From Methylobacter sp. (GTDB lineage Bacteria > Pseudomonadota > Gammaproteobacteria > Methylococcales > Methylomonadaceae), in contig NZ_SCTW01000029.1 in the NCBI RefSeq assembly GCF_004322395.1, forward strand, positions 185,879 through 249,878: a stretch of 64,000 nucleotides of DNA, read 5' to 3'. Position 1 is the first letter of the stretch. Each line of letters opens with the position of its first letter. Shown piece by piece: positions 17,872 to 26,602 of this stretch. Position numbers and translations under genes: made by a program. Below the pieces are notes generated by a model. That model was not told where the DNA came from. It did no database searches and saw only the letters and a program-made list of their open reading frames with translations.

Positions 17872-18557
17872 GGCTTGATTGTATAATCAATTTTTGGAGT
17901 AACTGGCTGATCTTCATGCACAAAATCCGGAAATGCTCCTGATTCCCTACTAGCAAGAAAGATCTCTCTGCGATGTCTACGGCTTAGAGAATCATTAAAA
18001 TCAATATGATTAACTTTACCAGTGTAGCGCATAACGTGACTAAATCCGGCGACATACAACATTTTAACCAGCGCTTTACGCGATGGGATTAGCGCGTGAT
18101 AGGTCAAACCTTGGGTCTCGTTCTGACCTTCTGAAACCAATTGAAAACCAGCGCCTTCCTCCGGTGCAATCTGGGTTTCAATCAGCAAAAAACGATTTGA
18201 GGCTTGGTAGAGTGCGCGTATGGCCGCGAAGGGGTTTTCGAGATGATATAACAGTCCGAAACAAAAGACCAAGTCTGCCTTGGGCAAAAATGCAGCTGCT
18301 TGTAGTGATGTTATGTCAATCGTACTGAAAATCGCTTTAGGGACGCGACGCCGAGCTTCTTCTGTAAGTTCAGCTCGTCCATCAATTCCAAAAACCACCA
18401 ACTCTCTTTCTGCCAGTCGCTCAGCAAACCAGCCGGGGCCGCAACCAGCATCAATACAAGTCTTTATTTTTGGCAATGATGAGATTATTTTCTCTGCGGA
18501 TTCCCATCGAGCTTCGTTAATCTCTAAATAATAAGGTTGGTCGAAAAGTATATTCAA
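17868..18557 (-). CDS. Class I SAM methyltransferase
   Basis: The 229-residue protein has motif I KTCIDAGCGPGWFAERLAE near residue 35, VFGIDGRAELTEEARRR, and DLVFCFGLLYHLENPFAAIRAL, the LYHLENP block typical of methyltransferases near FkbM and sugar O-methyltransferases. A C-terminal tail ends in acidic and proline residues. It is coupled to the propeller-like gene by a four-base overlap and separated from wzt by 231 bases that contain a transposase scrap. It could methylate the polysaccharide terminus, a known stop signal for Wzm/Wzt export, but the acceptor is not known. Confidence 0.85.
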   Translation of the reverse strand: MNILFDQPYYLEINEARWESAEKIISSLPKIKTCIDAGCGPGWFAERLAERELVVFGIDGRAELTEEARRRVPKAIFSTIDITSLQAAAFLPKADLVFCFGLLYHLENPFAAIRALYQASNRFLLIETQIAPEEGAGFQLVSEGQNETQGLTYHALIPSRKALVKMLYVAGFSHVMRYTGKVNHIDFNDSLSRRHRREIFLASRESGAFPDFVHEDQPVTPKIDYTIKP

Positions 18558-18575
18558 TTTGAGTTTTCCATGTTA

Positions 18576-18686
18576 TTAAGTATTACAAGCTTCTTCCACG
18601 GCATATTTCCGGTTGTTGCCTTGTTTTCGGCTATCCGGTAGTGCACCCAGTGTGGTGCGTATCTGCTTAACTAATTCCAAGTTCAT
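18576..18686 (-). pseudogene. N-terminal scrap of a transposase
   Basis: The 36-residue reading begins MNLELVKQIRTTLGALPDSR, then has a GNNRKYAVEEA block before a TAA. This pattern (LPDSRK..NN.KY.VEEA) is the N-terminus of a DDE transposase group that I recall as IS-borne. Nothing of the catalytic domain remains. It fills most of the gap between wzt and the methyltransferase and marks a past insertion or recombination point. The exact IS family is uncertain. Confidence 0.55.
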
Positions 18687-18788
18687 GTATTTTTGTGTTG
18701 ACGAGCTTACGTCGCTCGGTTACCTAGGAGTTGAAAAATGCCCTTTATTTTAACAGGGGTTTAAATCGGGAATTGCTGATTACAACGC

Positions 18789-20111
18789 CTAATCAATCAA
18801 AATTTCATCTTCCCATTTTAATAACGGGCGAATAGCCCCAGGCACCTTTTTATATGGACCGAGTGCAGAAGCAGACCCGTAAGGTGCTTCATGCAGATAA
18901 AACGAGAGCGCTCTTTGAGATTCGTCGTGTCGAATAACTTTTCCGGAGCTAGGAGTGCAAAGACCCACAGTAACAAAATATCGACCCGTATTCAGTAAGT
19001 GCGATGGAATTATCGCAACAGATCTATACCGTAGTGCCGAGCAATCTGACAGGACTGATCCTAGGTTTGTGTAGACTGCATTAAACGCCAAAACATCTTG
19101 TTCTGTAATAATGCGAAAATAAGGAACAATGTTAGCTTTTTCAAAAAAAACTTCAAAAACAACTTCTAAACGAATTTCGTCTGTAACACAAACAGTTGAT
19201 GTCTGACGCCCATCCTGCGCAAGTACGGTTGCAGAAATCAGCCGGGCGTGGGGAGACTCAGGAAGACCGTTGACTGTGTTTTCTTCGCGGATGTCTAGAA
19301 GGGATTTGATAGTTTCTGGTGCATCATCGGCTACCCATTTCTGGTGCGCCCGCAAGGTCATGCTGTCGCTGGTAAATGCATCCGTCACTTTGTCGGCGGG
19401 ACCATCCATAACGACGTGTCCGCAATCGAGCCAAATGCAACGGGTACAAAAGCGCCGAACTGAATCCATGCTGTGAGATACAAATAGAATCGTACGCTCA
19501 CCCTTGGTAAGATCATCCACCCGTTGCAGGCATTTTTGGGCAAAGGCCATATCGCCAACCGAAAGCACTTCGTCCAGCAGCAGAATGTCAGGATCCAAGT
19601 GCGCTGCCACTGAAAAAGCCAGCCGCGCACGCATCCCACTAGAATAGAATTTAATCGGAGTGTCAATAAACCGCTCAAGCTCGGAAAACTCGACAATGTC
19701 CGGAATACGCTGCTCGGTTTCCTTTTTTGAGAGCCCATGAAACGAGGCATTGAGATAGATATTTTGCCGGCCAGTCAGATGATTGAGGAATCCGGTGCCG
19801 ACCTCTAGCAGGGAGGTGACGCGGCCATGGATACGGGCTTCCCCTGCAGTGGGATAGGCCACTCTTGAAAGTATCTTGAGCAAGGTAGACTTACCCGCGC
19901 CATTTTTCCCCACAAACCCAAGGCGTTCGCCTTTCTTGACCTCGAAGCTGACATCCTTGAGAGCCCAGATCGTGCTGTGGTCATCTTGCGGCGCACGACC
20001 AAACAATTCGCTTAAGCCTTGTAGCATCCCCTTTGCACCATGGCGTCGTTTTTTCTGCCCAAGTGAGTACCGCTTCGAAAGGCCATGGACACTGATTGCG
20101 TAATCTTCCAT
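18789..20111 (-). CDS. wzt: Polysaccharide ABC exporter ATPase with C-terminal carbohydrate-binding domain
   Basis: This 440-residue protein has an ABC domain at about 1-250, with Walker A GFVGKNGAGKSTLLK, signature YSSGMRARLAF, Walker B DILLLDEVLSVGD and switch FVSHSMDSVRR. A beta-rich C-terminal domain at about 290-430 resembles the Wzt carbohydrate-binding module that recognises the capped chain end in O9a/O12-type systems. That implies chain-terminus recognition before export, consistent with methyltransferases nearby. The start MEDYAISVHG has AGGA upstream and lies two bases after the wzm stop. Confidence 0.93.
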   Translation of the reverse strand: MEDYAISVHGLSKRYSLGQKKRRHGAKGMLQGLSELFGRAPQDDHSTIWALKDVSFEVKKGERLGFVGKNGAGKSTLLKILSRVAYPTAGEARIHGRVTSLLEVGTGFLNHLTGRQNIYLNASFHGLSKKETEQRIPDIVEFSELERFIDTPIKFYSSGMRARLAFSVAAHLDPDILLLDEVLSVGDMAFAQKCLQRVDDLTKGERTILFVSHSMDSVRRFCTRCIWLDCGHVVMDGPADKVTDAFTSDSMTLRAHQKWVADDAPETIKSLLDIREENTVNGLPESPHARLISATVLAQDGRQTSTVCVTDEIRLEVVFEVFFEKANIVPYFRIITEQDVLAFNAVYTNLGSVLSDCSALRYRSVAIIPSHLLNTGRYFVTVGLCTPSSGKVIRHDESQRALSFYLHEAPYGSASALGPYKKVPGAIRPLLKWEDEILID

Positions 20112-20113
20112 CG

Positions 20114-20953
20114 CTATATCCTGTCCATGAAGGTACGTTCGGCACGCTGAAAGGCATATACGCCTACCAACCCTAGCACACCCGAGAATAGCAACGAATA
20201 AAACCATTCATTGGCTGGCAACACATAATCCGAGAACAGCGTAGCGCGGAAACCAAGCAGTGCTCCGGACATGGGATTGAGCATATGAATACTTTGAGCC
20301 GCCTTGGGCAACATATCCGGCGCGAAGATTACAGGAGAAACAAAAAGGCCGATATAGAGCAGCAGGCTGAGGAGTCGCTCCCAATCACGGCTCAGAGTGG
20401 CCAGTGCCGCAAACAGACAACCCGTACCAAAGGCTAACAACATGGTTTGGAGAAGCACTACGGGGAGCAGCATTAGATTCCATCCTGGTACCAGCCCATA
20501 ATACCCCATAATCAGGAAAAGAGGGATAGAGGCGATCGCAAGGCCGGAAAGCTGGGCCAATATACTGGATAGTGGACTAAGTAACCGTGGGAAGTAAACT
20601 TTTTGCATCAGCGCCCCATCCGTACTAATTGACGCCGCTGCTCGGCTGACCGATTCAGTAAAGAAGAACCAGAGAATCAGCCCGCTATAAAGATAGGCTG
20701 CATAAGGAACCGATGCTCCTATATTGGCATTGGATACGCGCCGGAAAAACACAAAGATGACTGTCATCAACAAAGGACGCGCCAACACCCAGAAGATTCC
20801 CAAGTGCAAATCGCCGAATTCCGCTCTAACTTGTCGGCTGGACATGGACCTTAGCAAACCACGAAAGCGAATTAGCTCTTTAACGTCTACAAACTGAGAT
20901 GATGTCGGTGGTTTGATAACCACTTCATACGGGTTTTGGTGAAAGCTAGGCAT
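20114..20953 (-). CDS. wzm: Polysaccharide ABC exporter permease
   Basis: This 279-residue ABC-2 type permease has an amphipathic N-terminus (VDVKELIRFRGLLRS) and six hydrophobic helices, including GIFWVLARPLLMTVIFVFF and YSLLFSGVLGLVGVYAFQRAE at the end. It forms the channel with Wzt that moves lipid-linked polysaccharide across the inner membrane. wzm and wzt are separated by two bases, the standard order. Its presence, with no wzx/wzy pair seen in the window, points to ABC-dependent export of the chain. Confidence 0.93.
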   Translation of the reverse strand: MPSFHQNPYEVVIKPPTSSQFVDVKELIRFRGLLRSMSSRQVRAEFGDLHLGIFWVLARPLLMTVIFVFFRRVSNANIGASVPYAAYLYSGLILWFFFTESVSRAAASISTDGALMQKVYFPRLLSPLSSILAQLSGLAIASIPLFLIMGYYGLVPGWNLMLLPVVLLQTMLLAFGTGCLFAALATLSRDWERLLSLLLYIGLFVSPVIFAPDMLPKAAQSIHMLNPMSGALLGFRATLFSDYVLPANEWFYSLLFSGVLGLVGVYAFQRAERTFMDRI

Positions 20954-20962
20954 GTTTGTTAT

Positions 20963-22225
20963 CTAAATAATATCTGAATAATTCTCAAGTTCATGCTTGT
21001 CGCAAATACTGCTTTTGCAGTGCTTTGCATCTGCCTCGCTCATAATATACAGGAATGTTCTAGCAAATTCGAGCCCCCTGTTTCTGTTCTCTATTCGAGC
21101 AAGCCGCTCGCGTTCAAGATCAGGGCCGGGACGGGCCACATTCCAAAGTTGATTAATTGAGTCAACTAGACTGTCAATACACCCAGCCTTGAAGAAGTGC
21201 CCGTACTCGGGTTTTTGCTCTTTGTGTGTGGCGATATCGGACAATAAAATCTCTTTTCCAAGCGCAATCCCATCCTCAACAGTGGTACTCCACCCTTCAA
21301 AAATGGACGGCTGTAGAGTAAACGCAGCCTTGCGGAATATCTGAATCTGATCGGCACGCGGAATTAACCCGAGCAAACTGACTTGATCTGCAAGCTGATT
21401 GTCATGGAGCAAATTAATCAATGAGGTATAGTAATCCTGAGACCTATAGTCCTGACTGTTACCCGTACAAACAAGGTTGATCTTGACACCATTTCTCTTC
21501 AGTTTTGCCAATGCTAAAAAGACCAGATCGTGCCGCTTATGCATGAAGAACTGATTTGGGAGGTATATAAATTTATCCGGTAGATTATATCGTGCACAAA
21601 CTTCGTCCGGATCAGACAAATAATCATCCTTGTTCATCACAGAAATAAACCTGAGGATTCTGACCTTTTTGTTTCTATGCTCTGGAAAGAAGCGTTCGAA
21701 GTCAGTTCTAACCGATTCGCTGCTGAGAACAAGGATTGAATCATTATCCAACATTTTTGAATAACTCAGATCACGCTGCTTTCTTTCCTCCTCAGAAAAA
21801 TACTCTGGCAAGCACTTATATTGAAAATCAGGTATCCACAACACGCTCTCGATATTCATCGCGAGTGGGAGACCTTTAACTGGATAGGCAACAGTACATT
21901 TCCTTGCAGTACAAGTGAGCCTATCAGCTAGGGAAATAAAACGTTTAGATACACTCTCGCCAAATACCTTGCGAACACCAGAACTAACAATGCTGATCCA
22001 GGGCGCACTTTCCTCCAGCCTTACGAAGTCATAAGCACCAAACTCCTGTTCATAACCAAAATTAAGATTTTTCTTTCCCAAAGACAAGACAACGCTTGGT
22101 TTCTCGTCTTTAGGCAATAGATCCATTGCCTGTATAAGATTCCGCGTATATTGAACTCCTCCCACCCAGTGATTACCGCCGGTCATCAAAAGATAGATAT
22201 TTATGGGTTTACGTATAGTACTCAT
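20963..22225 (-). CDS. GT4 family glycosyltransferase
   Basis: The 420-residue GT-B protein has an acceptor loop GGNHWVGGVQYTRNL near residue 17, the donor-domain opening KFIYLPNQFFMHKRHDLVFLA near 220, and the E-x7-E motif EGWSTTVE near 310, followed by GKEILLSDIATHKEQ. The unusual insertion around residues 95-150 carries two cysteines. It overlaps no neighbour; 9 bases separate it from wzm and 3 from the acetyltransferase. Likely adds a sugar to the lipid-linked chain; donor unknown. Confidence 0.88.
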   Translation of the reverse strand: MSTIRKPINIYLLMTGGNHWVGGVQYTRNLIQAMDLLPKDEKPSVVLSLGKKNLNFGYEQEFGAYDFVRLEESAPWISIVSSGVRKVFGESVSKRFISLADRLTCTARKCTVAYPVKGLPLAMNIESVLWIPDFQYKCLPEYFSEEERKQRDLSYSKMLDNDSILVLSSESVRTDFERFFPEHRNKKVRILRFISVMNKDDYLSDPDEVCARYNLPDKFIYLPNQFFMHKRHDLVFLALAKLKRNGVKINLVCTGNSQDYRSQDYYTSLINLLHDNQLADQVSLLGLIPRADQIQIFRKAAFTLQPSIFEGWSTTVEDGIALGKEILLSDIATHKEQKPEYGHFFKAGCIDSLVDSINQLWNVARPGPDLERERLARIENRNRGLEFARTFLYIMSEADAKHCKSSICDKHELENYSDII

Positions 22226-22228
22226 ATT

Positions 22229-22927
22229 TTATGCGTCCGTTGCTATTTCACCGGGGGAGAGCCTTTTAACGACTTTGGCGGGATTTCCCGCAACGACAGT
22301 CCATGGTTCGACATCATGGGTAACAACGGAACGCGCACCGACCACTGCGCCATCGCCAATCGTTACACCCTTCAAGATAACCGCATCAAAACCAATCCAT
22401 ACATAGTCACCTATTTTGATAGATTTCTTGTCTACAACCGCCCAGTTTTTGTTTTTGATAAAGTTGCCGGAGCCCCAGTCTGCCAGTTGCTGCTTTTGAT
22501 CATTAACCCTCTCTCTATAGTCGAGAGAATGGGAATTGTGGTCGTAAATAGTTATTCCCCACGCCATGGTAACCCAGTTGCCTATCTCAACTGAGCTGGC
22601 AGATATTATTCTGGATCCCCCGATAAAACAGCCGTTTCCAATTTTCACGAAGCCTGAATCCGTTTCAAATATTATTTTATTTTTTAATATGCAGTTATCC
22701 CCGATTTCAACACAGACAGTGTTTCGTTCGGTTCTAAACTCAACACCGAAAGATTTATCCAGAATCGAGTTACCACACCTAATTGCAGGGTGAGATTTAA
22801 CAGCTTTACCTTGATAGATTCCGATCCCGTTAGTCTCCGTTTTTATTGTGGAGTCAACATTCGTTTTTTCCTCAACAACAAATCTGCGTAAAAAATCAAT
22901 CAATTTGCGGTTCACTGTCAATTTCAT
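22229..22927 (-). CDS. Left-handed beta-helix O-acetyltransferase (WbbJ/CysE-like)
   Basis: The 232-residue protein shows hexapeptide repeats such as VEIGDNC, VKIGNGC, IKIGDYVWIG and VTIGDGAVVGARSVVTHDVEPWTVVAGNPAKVVK, the last being the typical closing motif of xenobiotic/sugar acyltransferases. The catalytic histidine is probably in TIYDHNSHSLD. It would acetylate a sugar hydroxyl using acetyl-CoA. The ATG overlaps the previous gene by 32 bases; an in-frame GTG lies directly before it. A trimer is usual for this fold. Confidence 0.9.
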   Translation of the reverse strand: MKLTVNRKLIDFLRRFVVEEKTNVDSTIKTETNGIGIYQGKAVKSHPAIRCGNSILDKSFGVEFRTERNTVCVEIGDNCILKNKIIFETDSGFVKIGNGCFIGGSRIISASSVEIGNWVTMAWGITIYDHNSHSLDYRERVNDQKQQLADWGSGNFIKNKNWAVVDKKSIKIGDYVWIGFDAVILKGVTIGDGAVVGARSVVTHDVEPWTVVAGNPAKVVKRLSPGEIATDA

Positions 22928-24599
22928 CACGGTAGATAAACTCCTTACCCTCTAATATACCCTGGCAGATTACATCAAGCCCTAAACTTTTGCCTGGTGC
23001 CAAATCACTTTCCCCGTTTTTTAAACTCACCTTGAAAGGAGGGAATCCTTCATTCGGAATAACCATAGATAACGGTATCATCCTTCTGAAGAAAAAATGA
23101 TAAGCATATTTTCTTGCCCTCATAACGCTCTCTCTATCAAGCCTTTTTCCAAAAGGAAGACTATCTAGTATTCCGACATATTCTTTTTGGGTGTTTGCAT
23201 CCGAGGTTAACCCCTTATTCCTAACCCAGGCCTCACCAGCAACAATTACGGGTATGCCCCTTGCAGTCAACTCAACACCAGTTTTTGTTCCGTAGATAAT
23301 AACCGAATCGCACGCTTCCATAGCCGCGTACGTACTTATTGGGCTTTCTGGCCCAATAACGAATATGTTCGTCGGCAATTCTCCGAATCGCTTATTTATC
23401 TCGTCCATTACACGCTGCCTTGACTTCACTGTACCCCGTATTTCTGCTGGGTGCACCCTGATCACTAATTGCAGTTCTTGTCGATCCGAAAAATATTTGA
23501 TAGTTTCCGTAATCCAGTCCAACATGTTTGCGAATGCATTAGCTTTAAAATGGAGCTGAGCATCCCATACTACATTGGTTAGAAGACCGATTATAGGCTT
23601 GCACGGATCCAGACCTAGCTCCTGAGCAATTTTTGCCATTTCTTCTTCAGGCTTTTCGTGAAACCAGATCCAATCCCTCGTACCCTGCGTTCTGCTCTCA
23701 AGGTATGCCATAGTGCGCTCTTCCAGCGCCTGAGTCCAAGGCATATTATCCCAATGTTCGATCGGTTCCGAAATCATTGTGTGGTGGTAAGTATCCCCAT
23801 GGCTAAAAATGAAGCGCTGTTTTCTATAAGCGGTTACCCAGTTAACGATACGGATTCCTTTCTTCCGGGCCACTTCGCCGACAATACCCAAAGGGATGTA
23901 GATGCCATGACTAAATACTACAACATCATATTTCTCTCGCTCAAACAACTCATTCACGGCATAAGTGGTAAGGAGGGCCGCCTCAAAAAACCGGCGAAGA
24001 ATCGCCTCTCCGTTCGGCTCCCCTTCTAGTGTTCCCCTTGCAAAAAAACGTAAAGCGCCGGCAATCGCATGCTCTCCAACTGACATTCCTTCCAAATGGA
24101 AATTTGCTATTTCTTCAAATGGAGTTTCAGCACTAATAGAAGCCGCCGTGCTCCTGTCTTTTTCGGATATAAACTCGCCATATTTGTGAACCGCAATTCC
24201 CGCAGAACTGAAGCAACTTTCGCTATTTTCGAAACATCCCTTGCAATACCTTTCTTTGGGACCGACTCTCACGAATTCTCCCTCATCTGGATAATTATTT
24301 ACGTTCCCTCTCAAACATGCTGGCAATGCTGAGTCACAGAGGAGCACCTCAGGAGCAGCTCCCCTCAAAGCAAGAGCTACTCCCAAGAGGCTTTCTATCG
24401 TTGCACTTGGAGCATCCCCGCCTATGCTCGTTGCAAGAAGTACCCTTATCGGACCGACTGATCTTTTCGATTTGTTTGATAAAAGATCACCAGTCCTTAA
24501 CAGGGTCGCCCAGTCAGGAAAATTCTTGTGTACACTCCTTGATACGATTTTTCTCTTCCTCAAAAAGCGCTTAAGAAATGAATTTAATATTTGCCTCAC
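22896..24599 (-). CDS. Capsule-type GT-B-like protein with four-Cys cluster, copy 2
   Basis: This 567-residue paralogue of the protein at 6175-7815 keeps the same order of blocks: ESLLGVALALRGA, C-x6-C (CDSALPAC), C-x2-C (CKGC), AIAGALRFFARGTL, FSHGIYIPLGIVG, SHGDTYHHTM, GLLTNVVWDAQLHF, LVIRVHPAEIRG, VIIYGTKTGVEL and KYAYHFFFRRMIPLS. A basic N-terminus (FLKRFLRKRKIVSR) may bind membrane lipid. It starts at a GTG eight bases after GGAG; an ops-like motif overlaps the start. Probably a glycosyl- or glycerophosphotransferase acting in the cytoplasm; substrate unknown. Confidence 0.75.
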   Translation of the reverse strand: MRQILNSFLKRFLRKRKIVSRSVHKNFPDWATLLRTGDLLSNKSKRSVGPIRVLLATSIGGDAPSATIESLLGVALALRGAAPEVLLCDSALPACLRGNVNNYPDEGEFVRVGPKERYCKGCFENSESCFSSAGIAVHKYGEFISEKDRSTAASISAETPFEEIANFHLEGMSVGEHAIAGALRFFARGTLEGEPNGEAILRRFFEAALLTTYAVNELFEREKYDVVVFSHGIYIPLGIVGEVARKKGIRIVNWVTAYRKQRFIFSHGDTYHHTMISEPIEHWDNMPWTQALEERTMAYLESRTQGTRDWIWFHEKPEEEMAKIAQELGLDPCKPIIGLLTNVVWDAQLHFKANAFANMLDWITETIKYFSDRQELQLVIRVHPAEIRGTVKSRQRVMDEINKRFGELPTNIFVIGPESPISTYAAMEACDSVIIYGTKTGVELTARGIPVIVAGEAWVRNKGLTSDANTQKEYVGILDSLPFGKRLDRESVMRARKYAYHFFFRRMIPLSMVIPNEGFPPFKVSLKNGESDLAPGKSLGLDVICQGILEGKEFIYRDEIDSEPQID

Positions 24600-24607
24600 G
24601 CTACCGC
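24597..24607 (-). promoter_or_regulatory. ops-like (RfaH recruitment) motif
   Basis: GCGGTAGCGTG matches 11 of 11 bases of the core of the E. coli ops element (GGCGGTAGCGTG lacks only its first G here). It overlaps the GTG start of a glycosyltransferase-like gene inside a long polysaccharide operon, on the coding strand. However, GAGCGGTAGC also occurs in interspersed repeats at 867-876 and 1697-1706, so chance or repeat origin is possible. Confidence 0.35.
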
Positions 24608-24703
24608 TCCAAAAAACAATTTCTGATATATATCATATCATCCGACCTGTACGTAAAGATGGCGATACATAAATTAAACACCGCTTGACTTTTTCCTTTG
24701 CTG

Positions 24704-25645
24704 CTAAAGCTCTGGGTCATCTGGAAGTGAACTAGGCAGTAGATACTTCGGACACCTCTGGCGTAAATGATATTTTTTTCCGCAATATAAAACAGAATCA
24801 AGCAAGCTGATGTAGCGACCACTGAGGATATTCGACCAGTCCCGAGAGAAGTTACTCGCTACTAACTTTTTGGTGCGTCCAACGCTCGGAAATTTCGCTT
24901 TTTTAATCGCAAAACGAGCAGTTTGTTTCAACTTTAAAATTGGCGATGTACGCAAAAACTGGGAGTACTTATTAGCATAAAGTTTCCGTGCACGATCGTT
25001 TTTCTCTTTAATATTCTTATATTCAGGACTTGACTTATCAGTGCTCCAGTTGCGGTAGTGGTGGAGAGACACGGGTTTTGTATAGACTATGTCATAGCCG
25101 GAAAACAACACCTTAGCTGTGAGATCCGGATCAATACCGTAATCCCGAAACGCTTCGCTGAAGCCAGCCACTTTATTAAGTACGGGAGTTCTCAACATGC
25201 CTTGGTTGACATTCAAAATGCCAACTTCCGAAATCCCGCCAATGTAAGGCGCATCGACAAATGGCCCCTGAACGTCACGGGTTTTCAGTCCAACCATCCC
25301 AATTCTTTGGTCGTACTCCAGAATATCAAATGCTATATCCAACCCCCTATTGACTACCACATTGTCGTCGCTAAGCCAGCAAACATAAGGAGTAGTAACC
25401 AAAGCGAAAACATCATTGTAGGCTTTTGCCTGACCGAGAAGCTTTCCGACAAGGAGAGGTTTGATAACATCGGACCGGATGGATTCCAGATATTTGACGG
25501 TACCGTCAGTCGAACCGGCATCAGTGATGAACAATACAAAAGGTGTCGTAGTTTCGCGTAGGATGCTTTCAACGCATCGCTGGATTTGATCAAGCCGATT
25601 GTATGTACCAACAACAATCGCTAGCTTTGGAGTTTCTGGGTTCAT
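24704..25645 (-). CDS. GT2 family glycosyltransferase
   Basis: This 313-residue GT-A protein opens LAIVVGTYNRLDQIQRCVES, has FVLFITDAGSTDGTVKYLES, then CWLSDDNVVVNRGLD in place of the usual DxD, and HHYRNWSTD near residue 215. The rest is basic and lacks membrane helices, so it is cytoplasmic. The ATG chosen (MNPETPKLAI) has AGG upstream; an alternative ATG 27 bases earlier directly abuts the epimerase stop. A 104-base gap follows before the next gene, which carries the ops-like motif. Sugar donor unknown. Confidence 0.85.
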   Translation of the reverse strand: MNPETPKLAIVVGTYNRLDQIQRCVESILRETTTPFVLFITDAGSTDGTVKYLESIRSDVIKPLLVGKLLGQAKAYNDVFALVTTPYVCWLSDDNVVVNRGLDIAFDILEYDQRIGMVGLKTRDVQGPFVDAPYIGGISEVGILNVNQGMLRTPVLNKVAGFSEAFRDYGIDPDLTAKVLFSGYDIVYTKPVSLHHYRNWSTDKSSPEYKNIKEKNDRARKLYANKYSQFLRTSPILKLKQTARFAIKKAKFPSVGRTKKLVASNFSRDWSNILSGRYISLLDSVLYCGKKYHLRQRCPKYLLPSSLPDDPEL

Positions 25646-25672
25646 GAAAATTGCCTGTTTCTGTAAATGCAT

Positions 25673-26602
25673 TCAATCAAAATAGGTTGACACAAACCGA
25701 CGGATACCTTCTTCAACACATACCTGAGAATGAAATCCAATTTGCTTGAGCTTGCATGTGTCACCGACCAACCGTAATGGATCGCCTTGCCGACAAAGTC
25801 CAGTAAATTCAAAATTGACGGAACCTGTTTTCCCCATAGCCTCAACCAGTAGCTGTGCGATTGACGCTACGCTTGTTGGGATACCGGTCGCACCGTTAAG
25901 TATTATGGTTTCAGTTGTTGGGGACTGTTCGGCTACCTTCTCCACCAAAAGGGCAGCATCATCAGCATAAATAAAGTCTCGGAGCTCTGCCCCCGTTCCA
26001 TCCAGCGTCAGAGTGTCGCCGCCTGCACTTAGTTTCCTTGCGATATCCCACAGCAACTGCTTCCGCAAACCGGAGCCATAGATTGAGAAGAATCGAATGA
26101 TTGCAACGCGAATGCCAAAAATACGGTGTGCACCAAAACACAAATCTTCTGATACAAGTTTGTGAAGACCATAAGGTGACATGGGATTTAATGCACTTTC
26201 CTCACTCAACGTATTGGCGATTGACTCGCCATAGACGGCCGCACTGGATGGGTAAATCAGCAGAGACTCCGGCGCATGACGTCTCATCGACTCAATCACG
26301 GCAGCAGTCGTTAGTGTCGTTCTCTCGAAATCTTGCAGTGGCGCTTCCCAGGACTTTCCGACTGACCCACTGCCTGCGCAGTGAAAAACGACATCTGGTT
26401 TTTTTGTTATTTCAATTAACTTCGATAAGGACGACAAATTGACATCTGCCTCCAGCCAATGAGAAATACCATATTTCTTTGCTGAGAAATTGTTCGCCGA
26501 ATGTCCAATACCTGAAACCATCCACCCTTGGTGGGAAAAATGTCGAGCTACATAGCTCCCAAGGAAACCGCTTGCACCTGTAATGATGATGTGCTTAGAC
26601 AT
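25673..26602 (-). CDS. NAD-dependent epimerase/dehydratase
   Basis: The 309-residue extended SDR shows the nucleotide motif IIITGASGFLGSYVARH, FHCAGSGSVGKSW, PSSAAVYGES, SPYGLHKLVSE with the catalytic Tyr-x3-Lys, and a C-terminal substrate domain ending IRRFVSTYFD. It belongs to the UDP-glucose 4-epimerase/dTDP-glucose dehydratase class, which interconverts or modifies nucleotide sugars. It overlaps the FkbM gene by eight bases. Exact reaction not determinable; a UDP-hexose 4-epimerase or a dTDP-4-keto reductase would both fit. Confidence 0.85.
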   Translation of the reverse strand: MSKHIIITGASGFLGSYVARHFSHQGWMVSGIGHSANNFSAKKYGISHWLEADVNLSSLSKLIEITKKPDVVFHCAGSGSVGKSWEAPLQDFERTTLTTAAVIESMRRHAPESLLIYPSSAAVYGESIANTLSEESALNPMSPYGLHKLVSEDLCFGAHRIFGIRVAIIRFFSIYGSGLRKQLLWDIARKLSAGGDTLTLDGTGAELRDFIYADDAALLVEKVAEQSPTTETIILNGATGIPTSVASIAQLLVEAMGKTGSVNFEFTGLCRQGDPLRLVGDTCKLKQIGFHSQVCVEEGIRRFVSTYFD

